DNA of 41,751 nucleotides from the NCBI GenBank assembly GCA_900769905.1, contig CAAGIL010000043.1, positions 1 to 41,751 on the forward strand, written 5' to 3'. The stretch's first letter is position 1. Each line of letters starts with the position of its first letter. The position numbers were made by a program, and so were the translations under genes. Positions 31,867 through 40,479 of the stretch are shown here, piece after piece. This stretch comes from Rikenellaceae bacterium (GTDB lineage: Bacteria > Bacteroidota > Bacteroidia > Bacteroidales > UBA932). Below the pieces are notes generated by a model, which was not told where the DNA came from, searched no databases, and saw only the letters and a program-made list of their open reading frames with translations.

Positions 31867-33009
31867 CTAGCCGAGGAAACCGAGCAGAATACCGGCTGCA
31901 ACGGCAGAGCCGATCACTCCGGCGACGTTCGGAGCCATTGCGTGGGTGAGCAGGTGGTTGCTCGGGTCAGCTTCCAGTCCGACGCTTTCGGATACGCGGG
32001 CGGCATCAGGCACGGCAGACACGCCGGCATTGCCGATGAGCGGGTTGATCTTCTTTCCTTCAGGCAGGAAGAGGTTCATCAGCTTTACGAAGCCCACGCC
32101 GCAGAAGGTGGCGATGACGAAGGAAAGCAGACCGAGGCCGAAGATTTTCACGGAGTTGCCGGTGAGGAACACGTCTGCCTGGGTGGAGGCACCCACGGTG
32201 ACACCGATGAGGGTGGTGACAACGTCGATGAGCGGACCGCTGGCAGTGGCGGCAAGGCGCTTGGTTACTCCGCTCTCTTTGAGCAGGTTACCGAAGAAGA
32301 GCATACCCAGCAGCGGAAGTCCTGAAGGCACGATGAAGGCGGTGCAGATGAGGCCGATGACAGGGAAGATGATCTTCTCCTTCTGGCTCACTACGCGAGG
32401 CTTGTTCATCCTGATGACACGTTCCTTCTTCGTGGTCATCAGCAGCATTATAGGCTTCTGGATTACAGGAACCAGGGCCATATAGGAGTATGCCGACACC
32501 GCAATCGCACCCATAAGCTCAGGCGCGAGCTTGGAACTCAGGAAGATGGCGGTAGGACCGTCCGCACCTCCGATGATGCCTATGGCACCGGCCTCGTTCG
32601 GGGCGAAGCCGAGCAGGAGGGCAAGCAGATAGGCGCCGAAGATGCCTATCTGGGCGGCGGCACCGATGAGTATGAGCCTCGGCTGGGAGATGAGGGCGGA
32701 AAAGTCCGTCATCGCTCCGATGCCGAGGAATATGAGAGGCGGGTACCAGCCCTGGCGCACACCCTGATAGAGTATGTTGAGCACGGAACCCTCTTCATAT
32801 ATGCTGACGTTCATGCCGGGATATACAGGTATGTTTCCTATGATCATACCGAAGCCGATAGGCACCAGAAGAAGCGGTTCCCACTTCTTGACTATGCCCA
32901 GGGTGATGAATACTATACCTATGAGTATCATCACCAGGTGCTGCCAGGTGCAGTTGGCGAAGCCGGTGAACTCCCAGAACTGACTCAGACTGTTGATGAC
33001 GTTTTCCAT
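31867..33009 (-). CDS. mmdB: Sodium-pumping decarboxylase beta subunit
   Basis: 380 residues, almost entirely membrane helices. IGIIGGADGPTAIFLSS contains Asp150, equivalent to the essential Asp203 of Klebsiella OadB as I recall, and INPLIGNAGVSAVPDAARVSE is the second conserved sodium-binding block. It decarboxylates carboxybiotin and exports sodium. It overlaps the biotin carrier stop by one base (TAATG) and is followed by a terminator. The family is shared by oxaloacetate, methylmalonyl-CoA and glutaconyl-CoA pumps; the carboxyltransferase type favours methylmalonyl-CoA. Confidence 0.95.
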   Translation of the reverse strand: MENVINSLSQFWEFTGFANCTWQHLVMILIGIVFITLGIVKKWEPLLLVPIGFGMIIGNIPVYPGMNVSIYEEGSVLNILYQGVRQGWYPPLIFLGIGAMTDFSALISQPRLILIGAAAQIGIFGAYLLALLLGFAPNEAGAIGIIGGADGPTAIFLSSKLAPELMGAIAVSAYSYMALVPVIQKPIMLLMTTKKERVIRMNKPRVVSQKEKIIFPVIGLICTAFIVPSGLPLLGMLFFGNLLKESGVTKRLAATASGPLIDVVTTLIGVTVGASTQADVFLTGNSVKIFGLGLLSFVIATFCGVGFVKLMNLFLPEGKKINPLIGNAGVSAVPDAARVSESVGLEADPSNHLLTHAMAPNVAGVIGSAVAAGILLGFLG

Positions 33010-33449
33010 TAGCCTATGGTAACGATTTTGGCATCCTCAGCTACAGTGTCACCCTTGGATACGTGAATTGCGGTGACGGTTCCGTCCACGTCTGAAAGTA
33101 TGTCGTTTTCCATCTTCATCGCCTCGATGACAGCGACTCTCTGGCCTCTCTTCACTGCAGAACCTTCCTTCACGTCGACGCTGATGATTACGCCCGGAAG
33201 AGGGGAAACGATGGCCTTTCCGCTGCCGGAAGCAGCCGGTGCCGCTGCAGGAGCCGCAGCTGCCTGAGGAGCAGGCGCAGCCTGTGCCGCAGGGGCCTGA
33301 ACGGGAGCCTGGGCTGCCGCAGGAGCGGCGTTCTCCATATCTACATCATAGTTGACACCGTTCACGGTGACATCGGCCTTGTTGCCGTTGATGCTGTTTA
33401 CGACGACGTTGAATTCCTTGCCGCCGATCTTGAACTTGTATTCTTTCAT
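33009..33449 (-). CDS. mmdC: Biotin carrier subunit of the decarboxylase pump
   Basis: 146 residues from the ATG at 33447-33449; the frame is open further upstream, but that part overlaps the gamma-like gene. A small N-terminal domain (MKEYKFKIGGKEFNVVV) is joined by an Ala/Pro-rich flexible linker (residues 41-77) to a biotinyl domain with EAMKMEND, biotinylated at Lys112. It shuttles the carboxyl group from the carboxyltransferase to the beta subunit. ATGA overlap with the gene before it. Confidence 0.95.
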   Translation of the reverse strand: MKEYKFKIGGKEFNVVVNSINGNKADVTVNGVNYDVDMENAAPAAAQAPVQAPAAQAAPAPQAAAAPAAAPAASGSGKAIVSPLPGVIISVDVKEGSAVKRGQRVAVIEAMKMENDILSDVDGTVTAIHVSKGDTVAEDAKIVTIG

Positions 33450-33868
33450 TGCTTTGGTGATTTTCTGAAGTTGAGTTGTCTTGATGCCCATTCCGGACCG
33501 GAGGTCCTGTCGATGGTGATGAAGCCCGGTTCCACGTCGTGGACTGAGTCATTCAGGCTGAGGTGGAGGGCAAGGGCTATGGCTGCCTGCGTCTGCGGAT
33601 CTATGCCGGAGAGTTCCGCATCGAGGGCAAGGGCTATTGCCGCAGCTACGAGGTCCTGGTCTTTGGACCTGGATTTGCGGGGCTTTTTCCTGCTCTTGAA
33701 CTTTCCGGAAAAGATGCCGCCGGAGAGGCTGTACACGAAGTACAGGATGATGAGGGCCACGAAGACCACGCTCACGCTGATCAGGGTCAGAGTCCAGCCG
33801 TGAGGGTCTGTGGCGGCCATCCTGTCGCCTCCTGCGGTCAGCAGGATATTATAAAGGTAAGTTGTCAT
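33446..33868 (-). CDS. OadG-like gamma/delta subunit of the decarboxylase pump
   Basis: 140 residues with one transmembrane helix (about 26-48, TLTLISVSVVFVALIILYFVYSL) followed by a basic stretch (KFKSRKKPRKSRSK) and a soluble tail. This is the shape of OadG/MmdD, which anchors and stabilises the complex. Position between carboxyltransferase and biotin carrier supports it. It overlaps the carboxyltransferase end by 20 bases and the carrier start by ATGA. Confidence 0.85.
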   Translation of the reverse strand: MTTYLYNILLTAGGDRMAATDPHGWTLTLISVSVVFVALIILYFVYSLSGGIFSGKFKSRKKPRKSRSKDQDLVAAAIALALDAELSGIDPQTQAAIALALHLSLNDSVHDVEPGFITIDRTSGPEWASRQLNFRKSPKQ

Positions 33869-35411
33869 GTTTCTTGGCAGGAATTTCCTGGCGTTTGCCG
33901 TTCAACGTTTCGAGGGCCCTGATTACGCGGAAACGCGTGTTGCGAGGCTCGATGATGTCTTCGATATAGCCCTTCTTTGCTGCCTGGTAAGGGTTGCAGA
34001 AAAGCTCATTGTACTCCTGCTTCTTCTCTTCGGCGAGAGCTGCGGCCTTTTCGGGATCGGTTTCCGCCTTGAGTTCCTTGCCGTAGATGATGCCCACGGC
34101 ACCCTCGGCTCCCATTACTGCGAAGTTGGCAGACGGCCAGGCGTAGTTCACGTCGCCGCGGAGCTGTTTGCAGCTCATCACGATATGCGCGCCGCCGTAG
34201 CTCTTGCGCAGGGTGACGGTAACCTTCGGAACGGTGGCTTCACCATAGGCGTAGAGAAGCTTGGCCCCGTTGGTGATGATGGCACCGTATTCCTGGTATG
34301 TGCCGCAGAGGAAGCCCGGAACGTCCACGAGGGTCACCAGCGGGATGTTGAAGGCATCGCAGAAACGCACGAAGCGGGATGCCTTGCGGGAAGCGTTGAT
34401 GTCCAGGCAGCCGGCAAGTACGCGAGGCTGGTTGGCCACGATTCCGACGCTCCTTCCGCCCATATGGGCGAAGCCGACTATGATATTCTGGGCGTAGTCC
34501 TGGTGGATTTCGAAGAACTCTCCGTCATCCACGATGGCGGAAATGACTCCGTACATATCGTAGGCCTTGTTCGGATTGTCAGGAATGATGCTGTTGAGAC
34601 TTTCCTCAATTCGGCCGACAGGGTCGGAAGTAGGCCTGAGCGGAGCTGACTCGAGATTGTTCTGGGGAAGGAAGGAAAGGAGCTTCTTGATCTTCTCTAT
34701 TCCGTCCTGCTCGCTTGAAGCCCTGAGGTGGGCGACACCTGACTTGGTGGTGTGCACTGAGGCTCCGCCGAGGGTCTCCTGGTCAACTACTTCTCCGGTC
34801 ACTGACTTCACTACTGAAGGGCCCGTGAGGAACATATAGGATGTGTTCTCGACCATCAGGGTGAAATCCGTCAGGGCAGGGGAGTACACGGCTCCACCGG
34901 CGCAAGGTCCGAAGATTCCGCTGATCTGCGGCACAACCCCGCTCGCGAGTATATTGCGCTCGAAAATCTCTCCGTATCCGGCGAGGGCATCGATGCCTTC
35001 CTGAATCCTGGCTCCGCCGGAGTCGTTCAGTCCGATGACAGGTGCACCGTTGCGTACGGCCATATCCATCACCTTGCAGATTTTCTCGGACATGGTTTTG
35101 GAGAGGGAGCCTCCGTTGACCGTGAAGTCCTGGGCAAAAACATAGACGAGACGGCCGTCAATTGTGCCCTGTCCGGTCACGACGCCGTCTCCGTCCGTGT
35201 GGGATGCATCCATCCCGAAATCGGTGCAGCGGTGCTGCACAAACATATCGAATTCTTCGAAGCTGCCCTCGTCGAGAAGGAGTGCAAGCCGCTCGCGTGC
35301 GGTCAGTTTCCCCTTTCCGTGCTGGGCATCTATGCGCTTCTGACCTCCTCCGAGCCTGGCGGAAGCCCTGCGCTCAACCAATTCCTTGATCTTTTCCTGT
35401 TGAATGCTCAT
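33849..35411 (-). CDS. mmdA: Carboxyltransferase (methylmalonyl-CoA decarboxylase alpha / acyl-CoA carboxylase beta type)
   Basis: 520 residues with N- and C-terminal crotonase-fold carboxyltransferase domains. Glycine loops NDSGGARIQEGIDALAGYGEIF and GPCAGGAVYSPALTDFTLM (about 124-185) and the second-half LVDVPGFLCGTYQEYG and KSYGGAHIVMSC form the active site. With the following pump subunits the best prediction is methylmalonyl-CoA to propionyl-CoA plus carboxybiotin, in the succinate-to-propionate route of anaerobic Bacteroidota. A propionyl-CoA carboxylase role is the alternative. Confidence 0.93.
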   Translation of the reverse strand: MSIQQEKIKELVERRASARLGGGQKRIDAQHGKGKLTARERLALLLDEGSFEEFDMFVQHRCTDFGMDASHTDGDGVVTGQGTIDGRLVYVFAQDFTVNGGSLSKTMSEKICKVMDMAVRNGAPVIGLNDSGGARIQEGIDALAGYGEIFERNILASGVVPQISGIFGPCAGGAVYSPALTDFTLMVENTSYMFLTGPSVVKSVTGEVVDQETLGGASVHTTKSGVAHLRASSEQDGIEKIKKLLSFLPQNNLESAPLRPTSDPVGRIEESLNSIIPDNPNKAYDMYGVISAIVDDGEFFEIHQDYAQNIIVGFAHMGGRSVGIVANQPRVLAGCLDINASRKASRFVRFCDAFNIPLVTLVDVPGFLCGTYQEYGAIITNGAKLLYAYGEATVPKVTVTLRKSYGGAHIVMSCKQLRGDVNYAWPSANFAVMGAEGAVGIIYGKELKAETDPEKAAALAEEKKQEYNELFCNPYQAAKKGYIEDIIEPRNTRFRVIRALETLNGKRQEIPAKKHDNLPL

Positions 35412-35436
35412 AAATCTTTGCGATTATATATCAGGC

Positions 35437-35444
35437 AAAGATAA
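35437..35444 (-). promoter_or_regulatory. -7 promoter element (TATCTTTG) for the decarboxylase operon
   Basis: The minus strand reads TATCTTTG, a full TAnnTTTG match, 25 bases upstream of the mmdA ATG. It lies in the 67-base AT-rich gap after the receptor gene. No clear -33 TTTG is seen. Confidence 0.45.
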
Positions 35445-35478
35445 GAAAAAATCTTTAAAAATTATTGATGTGCAGGTC

Positions 35479-37578
35479 TCAGAAACTGATACGGTAGTTG
35501 AAGCTTGGCATCACGGGCAGCAGCGATATCTGATACCAGCTGTCGTCCCTGCTGTCATACACTATGGAGAACGGGTTGTGCCTGTTCAGGACATTGTAAA
35601 CTCCGATGCTCAGCTCCTGAGGATAGCGGCTCTTGAATGCAAGGCTGCAACCGAGGTCAAGTCTGATGTAATCCGGCATCTTGTAGTTGTTGATTCCGCT
35701 GTAGAAATCGAAGGAATAATCGTCGTCAAAGATGGGAAGGCCCGGATATTCCCCGGATGCAACCGTCTCCCAATGTCCGGACTGGTAGGTAAACAGTCCG
35801 GTCAGGGCGAGGCGGAGTTTCCCGTTGTCCAGCACCGTGCAGGCGAGATTGGCATTGAGTATGTGCCTGCGGTCGAACTTGGCGGGGAAGCTGATGCCTT
35901 TGTTGATTTCCTCAAACGTACGGTCTGTCTTTGAGAGTGTATACGCTATCTTGTAGTTCAGAACCTTACCCTCTTTCTCATACAGGAATTCAACGCCCCT
36001 GGATGTGCCGGTGCCTACTTTTATGTTCTGGCTCCAACCGGCAACGGATGAGGTGAACAGCTGGGCCGCATCGGCAAAATATACCAGACCGTCCATTGAT
36101 TTGGTGTATGCTCCCAGGGTGAGGCGATGGTTTCCGAAGGAGGTGAAGAGTCCGGCATAGTATTGTATGGCTCGCTCAGGCGGTCTTTTCCTGCTGCTCG
36201 GAACAATCAGATCAACTGACCAACCCAAAGGAATGCCTTCCAGAGTGTGGTAGTATTGCACGGTCCAGTCTGCCGTTGCCTCGATTGAAAGCCATTTCGC
36301 GATGTTGAATTTTGCAAGTATGCCTGCTTCAGGATTGCATCTGAAGTTCCATTTTGCGAACTCCCTGTCTCCTGCGATATAGGCATTCAGCCTGGCGGAG
36401 GTCATAAGCTCGAAGTGCTTTCGGGTGTAGTCCCACTGGAAATGTGCGCTTGTGATGCTGCTGTGGCTGACATTGCTCGACTTGGGGGAGTCCAGAGGCT
36501 TTAGCGCACCGCTGCCCTTGTAGATGGCGGAACTTCCCGGGGTGAAACGGGTGAATCGTTCCCGGACTCCGAGCCTTACGTTGCTGTGAGTGCCTGATAC
36601 TTTGGAGAAGGTGGCTTCCGCATTGAGCTCACTGAGAGTGCTGACTATTGCCAGATTGTTCTCTATGCCGCCCATATCCTGTATGATGCCCTGGTTGCTT
36701 CTGAAACGGTTGAAAGAGACTCCGTCCTCAATGATCCATCCTTTGTCAAGTACGCCCTCGTGTCTGGCATTCAGGATAAAATTGCCCCATCCCATTGCCT
36801 GTTCGGCTTTGTTCGAGCCGAAATTGTAGCTGTAGCCGTCTCTGGAATTGAAAAGGCTTACGGAAAGGGTGTTTCCGGAATCAATCAGCCATTTCGCTTT
36901 TACGAAAGCATCATAGGCGACTGCCTTGACTCTGTTCAGGCTGTCCAGGGAACCGCCTACAAGAGCCTTGATTGCGTTGAATTCAGGACCGAGGGGCGAG
37001 ACACGCAGGGAGGCTATGAGGGAAAGCTTTTCGGGGATTATCGGAAGTGAAGCCGTTCCGCCCAGAATGAAGGTGCTGGCTGAAGCGGAGAAGCTCGTGT
37101 CGGAGAAACTTCCGTCCGCGGACTTGAGTCCTATGTGAGAGGAAGTGATGTTGCTCTCGTCGCCGTGGAAACCGCCGACCCTGAATGTCGCTTCGGATAT
37201 GATTTCGGCAGGATATACGCTTGTCAAACCGAGAAGATGGCTTCCGCCATAGATCGGCGCCCCGTCGAGGGTTGTAAGATTGTTGCCGAGATTCCCGCCG
37301 CGGACATAAATTGCGGAGGACCCTTCGGCCCCGGTGGATACTCCCGGAAGGAGCTGAATATATTTGACGACATCAGGATTGCCTGTAGCTGAAACCATAG
37401 TGTGGAGTTCCGGCAGGGCTACGATGCGGGTTCCGGCATCCCTGACCGTGTAGCGGTCCGAGATGATGAGTGACTGACGTATGGTGTCGCGCAGTTCCTT
37501 CGTTTCCTGGGCCCTGCCCTGGGAGCAGATTGCAAGGAATGCAGTCAGAAGGAAAAACGTGAATTCTTTACTTTTCAT
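35479..37578 (-). CDS. TonB-dependent receptor lacking the usual N-terminal domain
   Basis: 699 residues from the ATG at 37576-37578 (MKSKEFTFFLLTAFLAICSQGRAQ, signal peptide). The frame's earlier TTG overlaps the DUF4249 stop. The plug domain starts almost at once (PDVVKYIQLLPGVSTGAEGSSAIYVRGGNLGNNLTTLDGAPIYG), so the carboxypeptidase-like domain that normally precedes it is absent. A barrel follows, ending in Phe (FNYRISF). It transports a ligand across the outer membrane with TonB energy. It is 22 bases after the DUF4249 gene, the usual partner. Confidence 0.92.
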   Translation of the reverse strand: MKSKEFTFFLLTAFLAICSQGRAQETKELRDTIRQSLIISDRYTVRDAGTRIVALPELHTMVSATGNPDVVKYIQLLPGVSTGAEGSSAIYVRGGNLGNNLTTLDGAPIYGGSHLLGLTSVYPAEIISEATFRVGGFHGDESNITSSHIGLKSADGSFSDTSFSASASTFILGGTASLPIIPEKLSLIASLRVSPLGPEFNAIKALVGGSLDSLNRVKAVAYDAFVKAKWLIDSGNTLSVSLFNSRDGYSYNFGSNKAEQAMGWGNFILNARHEGVLDKGWIIEDGVSFNRFRSNQGIIQDMGGIENNLAIVSTLSELNAEATFSKVSGTHSNVRLGVRERFTRFTPGSSAIYKGSGALKPLDSPKSSNVSHSSITSAHFQWDYTRKHFELMTSARLNAYIAGDREFAKWNFRCNPEAGILAKFNIAKWLSIEATADWTVQYYHTLEGIPLGWSVDLIVPSSRKRPPERAIQYYAGLFTSFGNHRLTLGAYTKSMDGLVYFADAAQLFTSSVAGWSQNIKVGTGTSRGVEFLYEKEGKVLNYKIAYTLSKTDRTFEEINKGISFPAKFDRRHILNANLACTVLDNGKLRLALTGLFTYQSGHWETVASGEYPGLPIFDDDYSFDFYSGINNYKMPDYIRLDLGCSLAFKSRYPQELSIGVYNVLNRHNPFSIVYDSRDDSWYQISLLPVMPSFNYRISF

Positions 37579-37600
37579 AAGTGGCTGTTGTTTTGATTTT

Positions 37601-38629
37601 TTATTCAAGGTTGTAATCGTACTTCATAAAATATCTTCGTTTCATCATATAACTGCCAAAAATACCATATGCGCCGTTGACATTGGAATGTATGTCGTCA
37701 AATATGGAATAAATTGCAGTCAAGTCTGTCTCGACACTTTTTAAATGTACGATGGCACTGCGGACATATTTGTCAAGATCCTCATTGAGTATGTAAAAGT
37801 GCAGAAATGCGTACCCGGCTGGATTATTGATCCAACTGTGGGGATCGAAATATGGCGAGAACAGTGGCCCCGGGTATACGAAGAAGGTCTTTTCATAATC
37901 GGGTTTTCCGATACGTATGAATTTCTCGTACAGGGGATAGTCGCCTATGTGCCCTTGAGCTCTTTGGAAATCATCCCTGTAAAAATCGCCATAAAATCCT
38001 TCTACCGGTCCTTCAAAAGAAAGGTCGGAAAATTTTTTCCCGGAAAGGGTCAATCCGTCGGCCCCGGGATGATCGGTTGTCAGATAATCCAGATCTGTTA
38101 TGGCATTATCCGGACCGGAAAATTCGTGTGCCGTGACCCATAAACCGAGGTCTTGAAACCATTCTTTCTGCTCCGGCCTGACTTCAACACTGAATGCATC
38201 GGCGAACTCATAATCTTCTGAATGCACTTCTATGTCGATAACCGGTGGAGAGATGGTTTCTGCAGTAATCGGTTCCCTCCCGGGAATTTCGATATGAAGA
38301 ACATATTTCCTGTACAATTTGAACATGCTTTCTTCCGTCTCCCAAACGCAATCGTGCTTGTGGAAAAACTGAATGGTGCGTTCCTTTTTGGAGTAGTACA
38401 TTTCATCCATATATACTGTCGCATCCTCTCCGACAGGAAGGTATTCCTTTTGGGATTTGCCCTTTGCATATTGAAGTGTAAGTTTCTGTATTACAGGCTC
38501 GTCATAGTCGGAAAACTTCAACGCACAATTCACCACCACGGGCATCTCGCTTTCTTCCGGGTCCAAAACAATCGGCTCCACGCAGCCTGCAAGGAGAGCC
38601 GTAAGGAGGAAACACAAAATTTTTTTCAT
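37601..38629 (-). CDS. DUF4249 lipoprotein, copy 1 (receptor partner)
   Basis: 342 residues. MKKILCFLLTALLAGCVEPIV is a lipoprotein signal with lipobox LAGC. The rest matches DUF4249 (LTLQYAKGKSQKEYLPV, DLDYLTTDHPGADGLTLSGKKF, HFYILNEDLDKYVRSA), a surface lipoprotein family that accompanies TonB-dependent receptors. The start overlaps the protease stop by ATGA. A paralogue lies upstream at 40480-41511, and the first 96 bases or so of similarity are 93/96 identical between the two genes. Confidence 0.9.
   Translation of the reverse strand: MKKILCFLLTALLAGCVEPIVLDPEESEMPVVVNCALKFSDYDEPVIQKLTLQYAKGKSQKEYLPVGEDATVYMDEMYYSKKERTIQFFHKHDCVWETEESMFKLYRKYVLHIEIPGREPITAETISPPVIDIEVHSEDYEFADAFSVEVRPEQKEWFQDLGLWVTAHEFSGPDNAITDLDYLTTDHPGADGLTLSGKKFSDLSFEGPVEGFYGDFYRDDFQRAQGHIGDYPLYEKFIRIGKPDYEKTFFVYPGPLFSPYFDPHSWINNPAGYAFLHFYILNEDLDKYVRSAIVHLKSVETDLTAIYSIFDDIHSNVNGAYGIFGSYMMKRRYFMKYDYNLE
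38517..38612. repeat. 96-bp repeat, copy A, within the DUF4249 signal-peptide region
   Basis: Aligned by eye to 41396-41491 with three mismatches (A/T, T/C, G/A). It encodes the lipoprotein signal and the first mature residues (LAGCVEPIV, ESEMPVVVNCAL). Outside it the two genes are much less similar. Confidence 0.85.
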
Positions 38630-40176
38630 TGCTGTATCTGGTCTGAAACATATATCATTTCATTGAATGGATCAGTGAATATAACGGATAATTCACCATA
38701 AGAGTAGGATGGATTGACAAAGGCCCGAACAGTCATTCCATTTTGTTCAGTAATGGTACAGGACTGGTTTTCCGAGCTCCACTGATAGCCGGAAGTGCCG
38801 GGATATATACCAACCAAAGGGTAATGCACCAAAAAATAATAACCGTTGCTTCCCACTATGTGTCCCTGGCCTATAAATGGCCCCGGCCTCCATGTGAATG
38901 GAATTGAAGTGGAAACAGTCCATGTCCTTCCCAAATCATTGAAATTGACATACACCGAAGCATCCAGAGAAACATACTTTGTGGATGGAAGGTTGCCAGC
39001 TACCTTGGCGCTGCTACTATTTGAGGAAATGATTCTCAGGTCATTGTCGCAAGTCCATGAAGGGGTAATGGAAGATGGCAGATTGTGAAGATAGCAATCG
39101 TCAGAATAATTATTGGAAAGATGTTCTACTCCGGTGATGTACGGAATAAACATATTGCCGCACAAATCGTGCCCCCACACCACCAACATCGAAGAGGAAG
39201 AACATTGCGGCGTTTCGATGTTTGATAATGCCTTCGGATTGCTATTTGCTTTCAGAAACAATTCATAGGCTGAAATATATCCGTCTCCGTTAGAGAATTG
39301 TCCGACTATGTCCGGATTAATATTATTCAATCCGTCTGTCCAATATTTAAGGAAATAATCATAAGAATTTATTCCATATGAGACTTGACTTGCATTACAG
39401 GCAGTTACAATTGTTCTGTTGTCTGCTCTTAAAGCAGGTATGGCAGCTCCACTATAGCACTGGCCCATCACAACATCAATGTTAACTTTAGTTCCCAGTT
39501 TATCAAGCTCTGCATCCAGTTCTGAAGGCGTAAGCGTCTCGTTGTTCCACAGGCAAATAATACCTTCTTTATCTCCGTGATCGGTAATAAAGACAAGAAC
39601 CTCATCGTTGTCGGAAACAACGCTGCCCAAATAACTGAAAACTGCAGAGATGTCGTGTTTTATCGCCGAATAATCAACATCCCTTTCTCCATCGTTATCA
39701 AAATCAATTGGGGAACTGTCAAATGTTGAGGAACCTGTTCGCCTGTCATAAGCCGGGTCAATTCCGTCAGAAATCAGACAAAAAATATGATTGGCTGGGT
39801 AATCCAACTTTTGAGTCAGGGTTGTATAGATATACTTACAATCATTCCAATAACGGGAGTAATTGCATTCCGGACTAATGCCCCCGCTAATGATTACTGC
39901 CCATTGTGTAGGCTCGGACGATCTTGTATTTGGACGTTCCTTGATTCTCAGGGAAGAACGGAGAGTATTGTCGTTTATGTAAACATATCTTGAAGTGTCC
40001 CATTCCACGATTGCTTTTCCGTCCAACTGTGTTACGGAATATGCCCCGGTATTGGCGTTTACGAAAATATGTATCAGACTTTGGCTGCCATTGATGCTTA
40101 CGTCAGGTCCGATAACAGCAAGCCATGCATCGAAGTCTGGAGAGGATACAGCTACCCTTTTGCTTTCTTCAGCCAT
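38626..40176 (-). CDS. C13 (legumain-like) cysteine protease, catalytic part after an in-frame TAG
   Basis: 516 residues if started at the ATG at 40176, but the frame is continuous with the lipoprotein segment at 40192-40443 apart from one TAG, so this is the body of a 605-codon gene. The catalytic pair of clan CD is His200 in VFITDHGDKEG and Cys240 in VVMGQCYSGAAIP, with the strand WAVIISGG (92-99). Acidic DxDxDG-like loops (DFDNDGERDVD; SNGDGYISAYE) may bind calcium. The C-terminal ~150 residues resemble Ig-like modules. The family cleaves after Asn or Asp. It is AT-rich compared with the window. Without its signal this product would be cytoplasmic and probably inactive. Confidence 0.85.
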   Translation of the reverse strand: MAEESKRVAVSSPDFDAWLAVIGPDVSINGSQSLIHIFVNANTGAYSVTQLDGKAIVEWDTSRYVYINDNTLRSSLRIKERPNTRSSEPTQWAVIISGGISPECNYSRYWNDCKYIYTTLTQKLDYPANHIFCLISDGIDPAYDRRTGSSTFDSSPIDFDNDGERDVDYSAIKHDISAVFSYLGSVVSDNDEVLVFITDHGDKEGIICLWNNETLTPSELDAELDKLGTKVNIDVVMGQCYSGAAIPALRADNRTIVTACNASQVSYGINSYDYFLKYWTDGLNNINPDIVGQFSNGDGYISAYELFLKANSNPKALSNIETPQCSSSSMLVVWGHDLCGNMFIPYITGVEHLSNNYSDDCYLHNLPSSITPSWTCDNDLRIISSNSSSAKVAGNLPSTKYVSLDASVYVNFNDLGRTWTVSTSIPFTWRPGPFIGQGHIVGSNGYYFLVHYPLVGIYPGTSGYQWSSENQSCTITEQNGMTVRAFVNPSYSYGELSVIFTDPFNEMIYVSDQIQQ

Positions 40177-40191
40177 ATTGCCGAAAGGTGA

Positions 40192-40194
40192 CTA
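40192..40194 (-). other. In-frame TAG codon between prodomain and protease
   Basis: The minus strand reads GAA TAG TCA CCT TTC GGC AAT ATG with no frame change on either side. A Tyr codon (TAT/TAC) would need one base change. TAG is the ordinary stop of several other genes here, so genome-wide recoding is not suggested. Confidence 0.8.
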
Positions 40195-40443
40195 TTCAAT
40201 TCTTGAGTTTGCCGGTATGACATATTTGCTGATGTCAACCCATCGGTCAGTATATTTGCTTGTGACCGGCTCAATGATTTTAAGAGCTTCTTCCTTGCTT
40301 ACTGACACGGAAGATTCCAAAATGGGTTCATTCTGTTCATTATTTTTCATTGGAGCCTGAGACTCAATGATAGTTAATGGGTTTTCCTGGCAGGATAACA
40401 ATGAGATGCCAAAAATTAATAACGTGAATGCTTTATTTTTCAT
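40192..40443 (-). CDS. Lipoprotein N-terminal fragment of the C13 protease (ends at an amber codon)
   Basis: 83 residues, MKNKAFTLLIFGISLLSC with a lipoprotein-type signal (lipobox LLSC, Cys18), then a charged propeptide-like part (VSVSKEEALKIIEPVTSKYTDRWVDISKYV). It ends ANSRIE then TAG. Reading through gives SPFGN and the Met of the protease at 40176 in the same frame. It is probably the secretion and prodomain part of one gene split by a point mutation, although an independent short lipoprotein cannot be excluded. Its first ~25 bases and upstream gap resemble those of the receptor gene at 37556-37602. Confidence 0.75.
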   Translation of the reverse strand: MKNKAFTLLIFGISLLSCQENPLTIIESQAPMKNNEQNEPILESSVSVSKEEALKIIEPVTSKYTDRWVDISKYVIPANSRIE

Positions 40444-40479
40444 AACTGGTTGTATTTTTGGTTTTTTGTATGGATCGTG

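Noticed and set aside
33219..33329. Ala/Pro-rich repeated sequence
   Set aside because: It is the flexible linker of the biotin carrier protein, a normal low-complexity region and not a mobile or regulatory repeat.
40192..40194. TAG recoded as a sense codon
   Set aside because: Several intact genes in the window end in TAG (membrane protein at 395-397, GH43 at 2233-2235, sprT at 3556-3558, DUF2764 at 30511-30513), so general recoding is unlikely.
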